NCBI RefSeq assembly: GCF_000150955.2
Contig: NC_011681.1
Coordinates: 233,501-297,500, forward strand
Direction of reading: 5' to 3'
DNA from: Phaeodactylum tricornutum CCAP 1055/1
Taxonomy: Eukaryota > Bacillariophyta > Bacillariophyceae > Surirellales > Neidiaceae
DNA length: 64,000 bases
Both the position numbers and the translations under genes were made by a program. Shown in pieces: positions 32,150-42,741 of the stretch. Positions within the stretch are counted from its first letter, which is position 1. Every line of letters starts with the position of its first letter. The notes under the pieces were generated by a model. That model was not told the origin of the DNA, did not search any database, and saw only the letters and a list, made by a program, of their open reading frames with translations.

Positions 32150-33800
32150 AAAAGACGCCCTTTCAAACAAAGCATGAAAGTCTCACAGAGAGATCCAGTC
32201 ACCCTAAAAGTTCTGTCTGTGTCCTGTAATTTCTGTGTATTTTTCGGTCGCAAAGAAAAAGTCGGGGGGAAATGAAGGAAGACAAATAATGGCAAGAATT
32301 TCAAGCCACCAGTCTGACCAGAAAGTTACCTACAACACATCCAAGGGCAGCACCCAATGCGCCGGGAACAATATTCTTTACTTACTCTAGAAGGAGAGAA
32401 AATGTTACAATATATGATATGTTGTTAGGACAAGTGTTACCTAACACTGATAATGGAAGTGTGAATCAGGAAGAGAGACATTGTGGAATTGTATCTTTTA
32501 TGTTTGCCTTATTGCAGGACTTGATGTATTTACAAGATGATTGGTGTCATCCCATGTTGGATACCACAAGTACAGGGCATATGCATGATAAGGCATGACT
32601 CAGTCTCACAAATTGCAATGCAGGAAAGGGGTATGTCCCAATGCTTGCTGAGGAATTCTATGTGGGATTTATACTTAGAGGAATATATTCTATGTGAGAA
32701 GGGCATACTCCCAGTACATAGTGTGGAGTCATTCAGTGGACTGGATGATCACAATCCCATGGACTAGTCACAGGATAAACTCTTCTCATTGTTCTAGAAA
32801 CTCATTTGATCCAAACATTGCACTAGCATGTTTCCCTGTATCCACTCTCTAACCTGTGGGGAGCATTACAAGCAAGTTGAGTATTATAGTCCCTAGGTTT
32901 GCTTAGGTGTTGGTTGGTTGTCATAAAGCCCAACCTGTGGTGTTTGAGGCTACAGTTGGAAGCAAAATTCCCCAAACCTTCAAGCTCATTCTGGATTACA
33001 CTCTTTGCCATCAATGATATTGTGCAGCAGGCATTAATCACATTTGTGGCTCTTCAGGGAAAACCAACACTCTTGGCCCAGCAAAAAGAGAGCCTTTTAA
33101 GGTTTTGTTCAAGAATCTCAGAACTTTCAAGGTGCACTCTCTGGATGGTGTCACTGAGCTGAACAGCAATCTAGTACAGTCAGCTAAAGAGAAATTTGGC
33201 ATTTCAAGAAGTGTTGTATTTGAGTATTTCCAAGATTTGGGTAGTTTTGTGTTGTCCATGATAGCTGATATGGCCAATGAAACATTAGAAGTAGTGAATG
33301 CATCATTTGCACAAGGAATAGCAAATTTGATTGAACAGTCAACAGAAATAGTAGCTGAACCCAATTCAAATAATGAAGCCAGCAACTGTGTTCCCTCTTT
33401 TTTCTTGCTCAATGGTAAAAATGCGTGGAGCCTTCTTTGCAGACCTTCTGTCCATGCATCATTTACTGTTGCGTGAAACCTTTTCTGAAGATATGCTGGA
33501 AGATAGGAAAGATCAGTTTTGTCAGCTCACAATGGCGTACAGCCAGGAAGCAGAGTTAGAAGAGATTTTTGACTCCTGCCCTGAGAGTACCTCATCTCCA
33601 TCAATGATTGTTTCCCATTATTGCACAGTTTTGCGGGAGGGATGAATACTGTTTTTCCTGGAACAAGGACTGTTGAATCAGATTTCTCTGTCCTGAAATG
33701 GTCTAAGGAGGAGTTCTGCTCAAACACAAATGATCTCTTTTTTGAAGGCATAATGCATGCTAAGCAATACAAAGCTTTGCACTATAGCACTAGCTAAACT
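32150..33800 (+). mobile_element. decayed hAT-like DNA transposon with BED-type finger
   Basis: Coding traces run left to right. A BED-like zinc-finger region DPVTLKVLSVSCNFCVFFGR (about 32200-32260) is followed by FKPPV and ESYLQHIQGQHP (the His pair). The middle is eroded. Then come FVALQGKPTLLAQQKESL (about 33040-33100), SRSVVFEYFQDLGSFVLSMI (about 33205-33265) and finally VFPGTRTVESDFSVLKWSK, leading to EGIMHAKQYKALHYSTS and a stop at about 33797. The order finger, body and C-terminal dimerisation motif is that of hAT transposases. At least five stops or frame changes separate the parts, so it is inactive. Terminal inverted repeats were not found by eye. Confidence 0.65.
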
Positions 33801-33977
33801 CTGCACAACATAAAGTACATAAATAAAAACTGAAATTGACCTTTAATAGCTTGTTGATGGTATTTCTGGCATGTGCCGAATTTATTGAGGCCTGGACATC
33901 ACGGTACACTGTCATATCGTTGAGACGTCTTTAGGACAGTTGTGTTTTTTGGATTTGTCGAGAAACGATCGAAACCA

Positions 33978-36900
33978 ATGCCCCAAAATTGGTTGCTTTC
34001 AAGGCCTCGGTCCAAACATTCGTTCCCCGCAACTTATCCTGTTCGATCTCGTCGCGCTAATCACCACATGACATCCTCCTTGCGCAATCCGGATTCGGCG
34101 GTCGCCCGTGCCGCCATGGCGCGGCGTCGGCAGCGAATTCCGCACCACGGGGCCGTTGCGACATCGTCCGGTACTACCGATCAGCCCCGCGATCCAACTG
34201 CTAGACGAAACTCGGCCGTTGCGGAGACTTCTCGCCAGGTTTACGATCACGAACGGCTACTAGAAAGAAGTTTTGAAGTCGCAGACGAAGCGGCGTCCGT
34301 GTTGGCGTCGGTACGTCAACGTCGTCAGCGGGATGGCTCCACACGAATGAATATCGAGCCCGAGTCGGACTCCAACCTTTCGACGGCATCACACGTACCA
34401 CAACAACACCAAGGGCGGACACCGACAGTCAAGTTTGCAACGCAAAGCTCGTCTACGAGAACGAGCGTCCGTAATGTGCCATCCAGCATTACTCCACTAC
34501 TGTCTGCCGCCGTCACCGTTTCGAGTGCCCCTCCGCCCACATCCTCACGAACGCCCTCAACGGTGACTAAAGTTTCCCCCGTACCTTTGCCTCCGCCACC
34601 GTCAACCTCCGTCGACGGAACGCGCCCGGAACGTGCCGTGTCTTCCCACGGACCCATGTCCCGTACCGGATCCGCGCCATTGTCCACTTCGTCCGCCAAA
34701 GCAACCTCGGCGGTACCTCGCACGTTTGTTGCTTCGCGCAGCACGTCTCCCATGCCTCAGCAAACTTCCGACAGTGAGGAGGATAACGATCAAGTCTCGG
34801 GAGAAACGAAGCTGCCGCCCACCGTGGAAGAGCTGGAACCCGTCCTAGTTGAAGATGATGACGACGAAGGCCACAAAGGTTGGACCGCTAACGATAGTCA
34901 TGCGGCCGCAACGACCCATTTACACTACGGTGACCGTATTCGTATACTTTGCCACACCGAAACACCCTGGAGTATTGTACGGGAAAGCTCCCCCGAAAGC
35001 AAGGTAACAAAGGCGATAGCAGTCCCCGTTACGTCAGCCACCATGGCCGCCTTTACGGTACAGCGACCCCGCCCCACAGCACAATATGATCCTTGCCTAC
35101 GCTATGGAGATGTCGTATCTTTGCACCATACCGACGGATCAATTATGAGTGTCCATCGTCAGCAATCCGAGAAAGGCCATAACATTGCTTACGTGCCCGC
35201 TTGGATCGATCCGGTGGAAACCGACGACGAACGTATGGAAGTTTGGAAACTTTTGCGGGCGGTCCGGAACGGTCTCGTGCGTGTCGGACACTCTGCGATA
35301 GAAAAGGTCACACCACGGTCTGGTCGGACGGCTCCAATAAATTCGGGTGACGCCATTCTCTTTCGGCACGAGAAAACCGGCGGGATTTTACGGTTGGACG
35401 TGTCCGGTCACTTGGAAGTAGCCACGGATTCATATGTTCCCAGCAACAGTAATATCCGCCAACGTCGAACTTTGCTGACGCGATTGCAAACGCACGATAT
35501 CTTAGAAATATCCAAGCACGAAACTTTTCACGTGATTACCGGAACCGTTCCACCGACACCTCTGTGGACTAACGGTCCGGCAGATACGCAACGTTCATTC
35601 TCCAACGGCACTCATATCCTGGATGCCCAACGACACGCTTCTACACAAGTAGAGGAAGCACTGTTTGTTGATGTTGATAAGAAACGCAAGATTGAGCTGG
35701 CAGACCACATCGGAATATTGCAAGCGAATCGGTCGAAACAGATGGACACCCCTTTGGGACAAGAAATGGTTTTGATTGACGAGCTACTAGGTTCCTTCGT
35801 GGGATTAGAAGGAAATTCAATCCGCGTTCATGGGGCAAAATCCCTAGACGACGACAGTTTTCGCTTCGAAGTTGGTACATGTACGAATCTGGACGAAGGC
35901 TTACGGTCCATGGTGGAGAGTTTATTGCCTCTATCGACGGCATTTGTTCGCGTAAATCACTTTGTAGTTAGCACGCTTCCACGATACGAAATGGGGCTCG
36001 TCATGCACGCTTTCTGCGAAGCGCTGGACGAGTTGTTGCAAAACTACGTTGCTTTGACAGCAACCTTGGAACGCGAATATCGAAGTCTCATAGACTATTC
36101 GTTTGGGATCTCAAAATTACAGACACACATTTTGTCTGCACTACATACAATGTCGGTGTTACACCATGCCGTAGAGACTGTTCGTCACAGCAAGGGCGGT
36201 GCTCTGATAAATTCGCTTCAAGAATATAAAGACAATCGTTGTGACGGTGATCCAGCCGCCGAGTCTATGATGCATAACCTTGTGGAACGGGCAAGCATAC
36301 CATATATGAACATGCTTCTGCAATGGCTCAACAACGGTATCCTTGACGATCCGTACAGCGAGTTCATGGTAATGTGGGACAAAAGCAAGCTATGGAATGA
36401 GCAGTACGCTGTCGTGGAAGCGCATGTTTTGAGCAGACACTTTGGATCACGACAATTGATCGAAAGAACGGTCTCTACGGGACAATATTGGAACGCTGTT
36501 CGCCGATGCCAGGGTCACGTTCAAGAATCTGCTGTGCTCGTGGATACTCTTCCTTTGCGATATAGCGACCCCATTGTTTCTTTTGCTTCCAGCGTCCAGC
36601 TGCAGTATCACAAAGCCTCCCGTGTTCTTGTTAGTCTACTGCTGAACGAATACGATCTGCTTGGCTCTTTGCGTCTTATGAAACGATACTTTCTGCTCGA
36701 TCATGGTGACTTCTTCGTGCACTTTCTTGACGTCGCAGAACGGGAATTGCGTAAATCCCTTTCGAGTGTATCACCTGGAAGGATACAGCATTGGCTGAAA
36801 ATGTCGATCCAGCTTTCGGAGAGTCACACGGAGGATCAAGCAGCTAGCCCCTTCTTTCAAACACGAGGTAATCGATCTCTGAATGGAAACTCGATACGCT

Positions 36901-37892
36901 GTAATTTCGCCCCGGAAAGTCTTGCCGATCAATTAGACCAGCTGCACGCCGCCACAGGAGGTATCGATACGCACGAACCCAATACACCTCAACGACATGC
37001 GTATGGGGCATCACTAGACGAAGGGCTGACGGGTTTGGACGCATTCCTTATCGAGTTGAGCTTTGTTCCATTCCCTGTCTCTGTGGTTCTTTCGCGTCGT
37101 GCGTTGACCAGCTATCAGCTCCTCTTTCGCCATTTGTTTCTCACGAAGCACGCCGAACGTAGACTGGTAGGAATATGGAAAGATCATCAAACAATGAAAG
37201 AACTGCAACAGATTCGTGGGTCTATGGGACCTGCTTTTCTTTTGAGACAACGAATGTTACATTTTTTGCAAAATTTGATGTACTATATGATGTTTGAAGT
37301 TATCGAGCCGAACTGGTCCGAATTGGAAAATGAGATTGATTCACTCAAACAGCAACGGGAGTACACAGTTGACGATATGTTGCAGGTTCATTCTGAGTTT
37401 CTCCAGTCAACAATCCAAGCATGCCTACTGACCAGTCGCGAGTTAATACGAGCCTTGACGAGACTTTTGAAAACGTGTCTGCTTTTTAGCGATCAAATGG
37501 GTCACTTCATTAGAGCGACCCAGATTAATGAAGACCGTGACGCTGTTGCGACAGAGAAGCAAAAAGTAGTAGAAAGGAGCCTTAACGGCAGAGATCGCGT
37601 TGGAGTTTCAATTTCTGAGAACAGACTCCGTCACACTCTTGAAGAAGCGCGTCGGGAACGTGCCGAGCGAGTGAATCGTCAAACCCTTCGTGTGAAAAGA
37701 GAAGTGGCGAATGAGTCGTATAGATGGATGATTGTCCGCTTCGAAGAGGTTTTCTCTGAGCACTTGAAAGAGTTCATGGTCCGTCTATCGTCAGCAGATG
37801 ATTCATATCCAACCAATGCACAACTAGCAAATTTGTGCGTACGTCTTGATTACAATGGTTACGTCTCGAAATCAATTGTCCGGTCTCCCTAA
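33978..37892 (+). CDS. GCP2: gamma-tubulin complex component 2 (GCP2/Spc97 family)
   Basis: Core subunit of the gamma-tubulin small complex that nucleates microtubules. One exon, 1304 residues from the ATG at 33978. The first ~330 residues are low-complexity (Ser/Thr/Pro, poly-Pro PLPPPPSTS, acidic VEDDDDE). Residues about 330-510 contain three beta-like YGDxxxLxH repeats (HYGDRIRILCHTE, RYGDVVSLHHTDG, NSGDAILFRHEKTG). The gamma-tubulin-complex fold begins at QEMVLIDELLGSFVGLEG. GRIP1 motifs include RYEMGLVMHAFCEAL and the insert EFMVMWDKS; GRIP2 includes LRLMKRYFLLDHGDFFVHFLD and LQNLMYYMMFEVIEPNW. It ends RLDYNGYVSKS. The C-terminal basic coil (RRERAERVNRQTLRVKRE) is an insertion within GRIP2. 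No introns. Confidence 0.93.
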   Translation: MPQNWLLSRPRSKHSFPATYPVRSRRANHHMTSSLRNPDSAVARAAMARRRQRIPHHGAVATSSGTTDQPRDPTARRNSAVAETSRQVYDHERLLERSFEVADEAASVLASVRQRRQRDGSTRMNIEPESDSNLSTASHVPQQHQGRTPTVKFATQSSSTRTSVRNVPSSITPLLSAAVTVSSAPPPTSSRTPSTVTKVSPVPLPPPPSTSVDGTRPERAVSSHGPMSRTGSAPLSTSSAKATSAVPRTFVASRSTSPMPQQTSDSEEDNDQVSGETKLPPTVEELEPVLVEDDDDEGHKGWTANDSHAAATTHLHYGDRIRILCHTETPWSIVRESSPESKVTKAIAVPVTSATMAAFTVQRPRPTAQYDPCLRYGDVVSLHHTDGSIMSVHRQQSEKGHNIAYVPAWIDPVETDDERMEVWKLLRAVRNGLVRVGHSAIEKVTPRSGRTAPINSGDAILFRHEKTGGILRLDVSGHLEVATDSYVPSNSNIRQRRTLLTRLQTHDILEISKHETFHVITGTVPPTPLWTNGPADTQRSFSNGTHILDAQRHASTQVEEALFVDVDKKRKIELADHIGILQANRSKQMDTPLGQEMVLIDELLGSFVGLEGNSIRVHGAKSLDDDSFRFEVGTCTNLDEGLRSMVESLLPLSTAFVRVNHFVVSTLPRYEMGLVMHAFCEALDELLQNYVALTATLEREYRSLIDYSFGISKLQTHILSALHTMSVLHHAVETVRHSKGGALINSLQEYKDNRCDGDPAAESMMHNLVERASIPYMNMLLQWLNNGILDDPYSEFMVMWDKSKLWNEQYAVVEAHVLSRHFGSRQLIERTVSTGQYWNAVRRCQGHVQESAVLVDTLPLRYSDPIVSFASSVQLQYHKASRVLVSLLLNEYDLLGSLRLMKRYFLLDHGDFFVHFLDVAERELRKSLSSVSPGRIQHWLKMSIQLSESHTEDQAASPFFQTRGNRSLNGNSIRCNFAPESLADQLDQLHAATGGIDTHEPNTPQRHAYGASLDEGLTGLDAFLIELSFVPFPVSVVLSRRALTSYQLLFRHLFLTKHAERRLVGIWKDHQTMKELQQIRGSMGPAFLLRQRMLHFLQNLMYYMMFEVIEPNWSELENEIDSLKQQREYTVDDMLQVHSEFLQSTIQACLLTSRELIRALTRLLKTCLLFSDQMGHFIRATQINEDRDAVATEKQKVVERSLNGRDRVGVSISENRLRHTLEEARRERAERVNRQTLRVKREVANESYRWMIVRFEEVFSEHLKEFMVRLSSADDSYPTNAQLANLCVRLDYNGYVSKSIVRSP

Positions 37893-38140
37893 AGATCCAC
37901 CCTTTGCGCCAATTTCCAACGAAGCGAACAGTGTTATGTAGTTGCGAATTGAAATCAATTACAAGATGCCGCAGAGAAGCTGATACTAGTCGGTGGCGAA
38001 CAAAAGGGACTGGTTGGCTTGCCGGAAGTGATGAAACAAAGAGAACAGCTACTAATTTATTTTTACTTCTCCCCGTGACTGCACGATTAATCGACTTGTC
38101 ATCAGTAAATCCTATGCACTACCTAGCTACTTGCTCTTCC

Positions 38141-40009
38141 TTAGGGGCAGAGCTCCACATTATCGCATCCGGAAATCGTTGCCCCAGATCGAGCAAACGT
38201 GGTAGCGGGGGCGCAAAATGTAGTGTTCGCGCTACAGGTTACCAAGGCACTGCCGGAGTCAATAAGATCGCCTGCTGAAATATCAGGGCCCAGGGGAGCA
38301 GTATTCGCGAAGAAGAAAGAGTTGATTATTGTCACTTCAGGGTTTAAACTTGGTCCGACGTTGAAGGCACTTATGGCACCACCAGATTCCTAATGTTATA
38401 AAGGAGAAGAGTGATGCGCTGTGAGTTGCGGTTCCGGTTACAAATGTTTGCCTCGTTCTCAAAGTAAGACTCGCAACAACAGATACGTACCGAGGCAGCA
38501 TTTTCAGTAATCAGACACCCGATGACACTGACGGCTCCCTGAGAGCTTACGGCGATCGCCCCACCACTTCCAGAGTTCTAATTGAAATATACAAGTCAGA
38601 GACAGTTCAAAGAGGACAAAGTTTCGACTACAATGCCAAGTAAAGAGAGCCTTCTCATTTTTTGCAGAAACTTACCGCGGTGTTATTCAAGAATCGGCAT
38701 CCAGGTCCTACGAAGCTAGTAGTTCCTCCAACGAGACCGAATGCACCTCCATCGGGAACGGGATCACTCTATTGTCAACAGCGTGATAAAGACAAAAGAA
38801 TTAGGAGCAACAGAAAACGTGAGAAACATAAACCAAGTATAATGCCATTCGCAGCAACTGGTACTCGATCACAAGGCGTTCGGCGCCTACGACATCTCAA
38901 AACCCGCGATGAAGGCCACTTACAGGATCGCTGGACCCGTCCCAAAATTGAATCCCCGAGAAACAAATGTCGTGGCCATTGTTGGCGCTACCAGTGCTTT
39001 CCGTCCTAAATAGTTGGGTGTTAAAGTCGCCTTGAATAACACAGCGACCCGGGACTTCGCACCTATATCCGAAGGAAGCATTCTCGGGAATCACGATTGT
39101 TTCCGTTATACCAATGAAGGTCTGGTCACAAATCACACCACTGAGGTTGTTTTCGATGTCCATTTGAAGCCTTTCCGCGGTATTGATGCAATCTTCAGCG
39201 GATATTTCTTGCGCCAAGGCGCAAACATCAGTCGGATTAACTACACCAGTTGGAATCTGAGTCGGAGTGTCAATCGGAACCGCCGTTGGGGTAGCCTCTG
39301 GGGTCTCGGTGGGTGCAGCTACGGGGACCTGTGTTGGCGCGTCTATGGGAACCGTAGTTGGTATATCTACCGGAGTCACGGTCGGCGCGTCTATGGGAAC
39401 CGTAGTTGGTAAATCTACTGGAGTCTCGGTGGGTGCTTCAATAGGAACTGTAGTTGGTACATCTACCGGAGTCTCGGTAGGCGTTTCAATAGGAACCGCA
39501 GTTGGTACATCTACCGGAGTCACGGTCGGCGCTTCAATAGGAACCGTAGTTGGTATATCTACCGGAGTCGCGGTGGGTGCAGACGCTGGGACCTGCGTTG
39601 GCACGTCAATCGGCGAGTAAACCGGATTAAAGGTGGGCATTTCTTCCGGCGCAACGGTCGGCGGCTCAACAAAGGTCTCCGTGGGGGAAGGAGTCGGCGA
39701 CACGGGAAAACTTTTGGGGTGCGGTGACGGCGCTACGGATTTTTGGCTTTTGGTGGACGATCCTTTGCCCGCAGCTTCCTTTCCCGAGGAGTCCTTTGCG
39801 GACAAGTCTTTAAACATGGAGCCTTTCCCAGGCCTATCGGAGGATTTGCTCTTTTTGCTGGCCTTCAAATGGCGCACGGGGTGGATCGGGGACGAAGCAC
39901 TCGGATCGCCGAGCGAGCGATCCAACGACAATCCGTGGTCGGCCTCGAACCACGCGGCGTCCCACGCCATCACCGCTTCTAGCAAGAGCCCAAGACGGAC
40001 GATTCTCAT
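38141..40009 (-). CDS. secreted Pro/Thr-repeat protein with beta-helix-like C-terminus
   Basis: Four exons (40009-38924, 38768-38676, 38577-38491, 38389-38141), three GT-AG introns all in phase 0, 504 residues. A hydrophobic N-terminus (RLGLLLEAVMAWDAAWF) acts as a signal peptide. Next is a Lys/Ser-rich tract, then about five 16-residue repeats of the type TPVDVPTTVPIEAPTE (residues about 150-250), likely O-glycosylated. The C-terminal ~240 residues (from DVCALAQEISAEDC) have short Gly/Ser-rich rungs such as NSGSGGAIAVSSQGAVSVIG and ESGGAISAFNVG. The two small middle exons each encode about one rung, typical of right-handed beta-helix (pectin lyase-like) proteins. Probably a cell-wall or surface protein. 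Precise role unknown. Confidence 0.8.
39264..39617. repeat. 48-bp coding minisatellite
   Basis: About five to seven units of 48 bp encode the TPVDxPTxVPIxxPT repeats of the gene above. Units differ by a few bases each. Because the period is a multiple of three and the units lack stops, a plus-strand frame is also open across it. Confidence 0.8.
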
Positions 40010-40846
40010 ATTGATTCGCAGTGGGGTGTTCGGAAGGGATCCTAACTGGAAGGCCTAGCAATCGTTTGGGGGAAACGAAAAGTGCGTTTCACCCAACACA
40101 ACACACTTTTGGGGAGCGGCGGCACATCGTAAGGCATTGGACCCGGCCGGATTGAAACATAACCGCTGGCTATTTGAGAAAATTCGTTTAAGGACCGAAA
40201 TTGGATGCAAAACAACAAGACCCGATTTCATGGGCAATTCGTTTCGAAATACCTATTGGATAGATGTCTGAAAACATTCTCCGATAGATAGCATCTCCGT
40301 TGTGGAGAATTTCTTTCCCATGTTTGGATGGGTAATTAGGGCCAGCATGAAAAGTTAAACAATGCACATACAATATATTTTCTGCACGCTGTTTCGATCC
40401 TTTAAATCCGAACAACCGAGGCAAAGCACATCCTATACATATTGGACTGTCCATCCAAATTGCTGGACTGGAATTGCTAGTTACACCGATTCAAATAGAT
40501 ACTCGTGATGCTAGATGGCGTTTCGCTTCCCAGTATATAGAACGCCGAGAGCTGGCCAGCTCTCCACCGGTAACCATAGCCGAAGCGGGAATAAAGAAAC
40601 ACGCTTCGCCCCGCCCCCTTAGCACACACAACCCTAGTTTGCCTGCCCCCCCCCCCTATCTTTCGACTAGCATAGGGCGAAATACTGACTGTGAACAACC
40701 CCAGAAGCCTCCCCCATCCCCCCACAATGGCGTTGCAAATGGTCCACCGTTTCCAAAACACCAAGTGACACCATCACGAGTCGTCCAGGGCACAACAGAA
40801 GCGACAACCGACGGCACTCGTTTATTTTGTGCCATCAAATAGCTAG
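40010..40846. other. intergenic between divergent genes
   Basis: Upstream region of both the beta-helix gene and the GT64 gene. It has a C-run (about 40646-40656), CCCAGTATATAGAACGCC near 40530 as a weak TATA-like candidate, and ACTGACTGTGAACAACC near 40684. No gene seen. Confidence 0.4.
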
Positions 40847-42091
40847 ATGCACCCCAGTGGGTCGGTAGGGGCGACTGCGGGTGCTTCTTCCTCCACTAGG
40901 GCCGTGGAAATGCGCTCACGGGCTTCCGAGATGGACCTCGAAACGAGACCCTTCGTAACGGACCGGAAAGTTCACCGCACACCCCATTCCACCGGTAATT
41001 CGTTTCGACGAATAGGACAACAATTGCGTTTGCGATGGAGTCTATTGTCGATGTCGGCCCGCATTATTTGTGCCCTTTGCCTACCTCTGTTGCTGATACA
41101 CGTCACGGTAGGGACGGCCGATTGGCTCTGGGGAGGCTACCAGAAGACCTTACCGAATGTCGCCACGTCTTCCGCAACCGACTTTGCCGTGGTAATCAAT
41201 ACCTATAAACGGCCAAATATGTTGCGTGAGGCGGTCCAGCACTACGCACAAATCTGCGGACCGCGGTTTGGCGTCGGACAAGTCTTTGTCGTGTGGGCGG
41301 AACTCGACGTGGTGCCTCCGGAACCGTCCACTTTCTTGGAGTCGGCCGGAACGCGCGGCCTTAAGACAACAGCCGAAGTGCATATGGTAGCGGTGGCGAA
41401 AGATTCTCTGAATTCACGTTTTTTACCGATCGAACGACTCCGGAGTGACGCCATTTTCATGGTGGACGATGACGTGCGCGTCGATTGTCAATCGCTGCGT
41501 CAAGGTTTCTGGGCCTGGAAAGCCTCGCCCCATTCCATGGTGGGTTACTACCCCCGGCTTGCGCAAGCCCCTCGCCGGCGGCAATCGGTAGATACCGTCG
41601 GGGCGGAGTACGTCTACCACTCTTGGCCCATGGTCTTTTGGAAATCGCGCCTCAATTTCATTCTCACCAAGGCAGGATTCGTACACCGACGCTACCTGAC
41701 CATATACTCGGACCCTTCCCAACATCCCGTGGAAATCTTGGACTACGTAGACCAGCACTTTAATTGCGAAGACGTCGCCATGAGTCTGTTGGTTGCCAAC
41801 GTGACGCGCGCGGAAACGGGCATCCCGGCACTCCCGGTTTACGTGGAAGCGTCCGTTTCCGACCAGGGTTTGTTCGGCGGCATTAGCACCGGATCAGGTC
41901 ACATGTCTCAGCGATCGCGCTGTTTGACCGACTTGACCAAGGTGTACATCCAACACGGATGGTCGCCACCGTTGGACCGTACCTTTGCGCTGGCCGACGC
42001 CTCGTGGGTCCAACACGCCCCGGGGACCTGGTGGCAACACCGACCCAGCAACGTGTTTGAATGGTTCGCCCTCGAAAATGTATTCCAGTAA
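40847..42091 (+). CDS. exostosin-type (GT64) glycosyltransferase, type II membrane protein
   Basis: A single 414-codon frame. A cytosolic tail of about 70 residues is followed by one membrane segment (IICALCLPLLLIHVTVG), giving a Golgi type II topology. The catalytic domain starts FAVVINTYKRPNMLREAVQHY. It contains the metal-binding acidic motif FMVDDDVRVDC and SMVGYYPRLAQ, then NCEDVAMSLLVANVT and a terminal aromatic patch (WWQHRPSNVFEWFALENVF). These are the landmarks of the EXT C-terminal / EXTL2 family, which transfers HexNAc or related sugars. The acceptor in a diatom is unknown; matrix polysaccharide or glycoprotein glycan is possible. Confidence 0.88.
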   Translation: MHPSGSVGATAGASSSTRAVEMRSRASEMDLETRPFVTDRKVHRTPHSTGNSFRRIGQQLRLRWSLLSMSARIICALCLPLLLIHVTVGTADWLWGGYQKTLPNVATSSATDFAVVINTYKRPNMLREAVQHYAQICGPRFGVGQVFVVWAELDVVPPEPSTFLESAGTRGLKTTAEVHMVAVAKDSLNSRFLPIERLRSDAIFMVDDDVRVDCQSLRQGFWAWKASPHSMVGYYPRLAQAPRRRQSVDTVGAEYVYHSWPMVFWKSRLNFILTKAGFVHRRYLTIYSDPSQHPVEILDYVDQHFNCEDVAMSLLVANVTRAETGIPALPVYVEASVSDQGLFGGISTGSGHMSQRSRCLTDLTKVYIQHGWSPPLDRTFALADASWVQHAPGTWWQHRPSNVFEWFALENVFQ

Positions 42092-42171
42092 CAGAACGTG
42101 TAAATTAAAAATTATTGCATTTATTTCAAAGCGACCGAGCATATTTGCGATGGACTTTTTCCTACGCTTTC

Positions 42172-42741
42172 CTACAGGAGCGTGGGGCATTCGCCGCGTC
42201 GGTGCCCGAGTACCGCACATTCGGTACAAATATCCACTTCCGAGACAATTGCTCCATCTTCCTTCTTGACCGCCAGTGTGCCCAGCGTGTAGGCTTGCAG
42301 GACGAGTTCTTCGTACGTGGTTCCGCTCAACGGACCGTACTTTCTGGATTGTTCCAGATTAGCGGGAATCTCGTAATACTGCTCAATCAACGCCAAGGCG
42401 GTACGGGTGTGCGTGGGCAGATCCTTCTTCTGTCCGCGTCGTTGATAATCGAGCGTTTGGTGCAGATAACGTGGAACGTATTCCACCGCTACCGGCCGAG
42501 GCTTGGGCGCATCGGGGGTGACGACGGACCGGGACGGCGTCCGACGCGTAGGTGTCGCCGTCGGGCGTGCCTTTTGGGTCCGGGGTGAGAATCGTAGCTG
42601 AGTTTGGGACGGATCCGTATTAGAAGATACCGGTGACGGGGACGAAGACCGTAGCTTGCGTTTGGGAGCGGCGGATGCGTCCGGTCCATCCGCGAAATCC
42701 AAACGGCGTTTGGCCGTACGATTCGTCTCGTTCGGGGACAT
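42172..42741 (-). CDS. conserved-looking 189-residue protein with C-terminal CxxC motif, unknown
   Basis: The start is taken as the ATG at 42741 (MSPNETNRTAKRRLDFADG); the open frame extends to 42861, but that part looks like leader. The N-terminal half is basic and disordered, with KRKLRSSSPSPVSS and PTRRTPSRSVVTPDAPKPRP, and may be a nuclear or phosphorylated tail. The C-terminal half is ordered: YVPRYLHQTLDYQRRGQK, ALIEQYYEIPANLEQSRKYG, and finally ICTECAVLGHRRGECP, which has the spacing of a zinc knuckle (CxxCx4HxxxxC). I cannot name the family. Convergent with the GT64 gene, 80 bp apart. Confidence 0.6.
   Translation of the reverse strand: MSPNETNRTAKRRLDFADGPDASAAPKRKLRSSSPSPVSSNTDPSQTQLRFSPRTQKARPTATPTRRTPSRSVVTPDAPKPRPVAVEYVPRYLHQTLDYQRRGQKKDLPTHTRTALALIEQYYEIPANLEQSRKYGPLSGTTYEELVLQAYTLGTLAVKKEDGAIVSEVDICTECAVLGHRRGECPTLL

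Noticed and set aside
32035-32304. Minus-strand frame opposite the hAT finger region
   Set aside because: The plus strand reads as a BED-type finger; the minus frame has no features of a protein.
39264-39617. Possible CRISPR-like array
   Set aside because: Tandem units with no spacers, inside a eukaryotic coding exon.
39267-39620. Plus-strand frame rich in Val/Gly/Thr repeats (GTVVGISTGVTVG type)
   Set aside because: It is the antisense of the 48-bp Pro/Thr minisatellite. The period of three keeps it open, and the minus-strand gene has a signal peptide and spliced exons.
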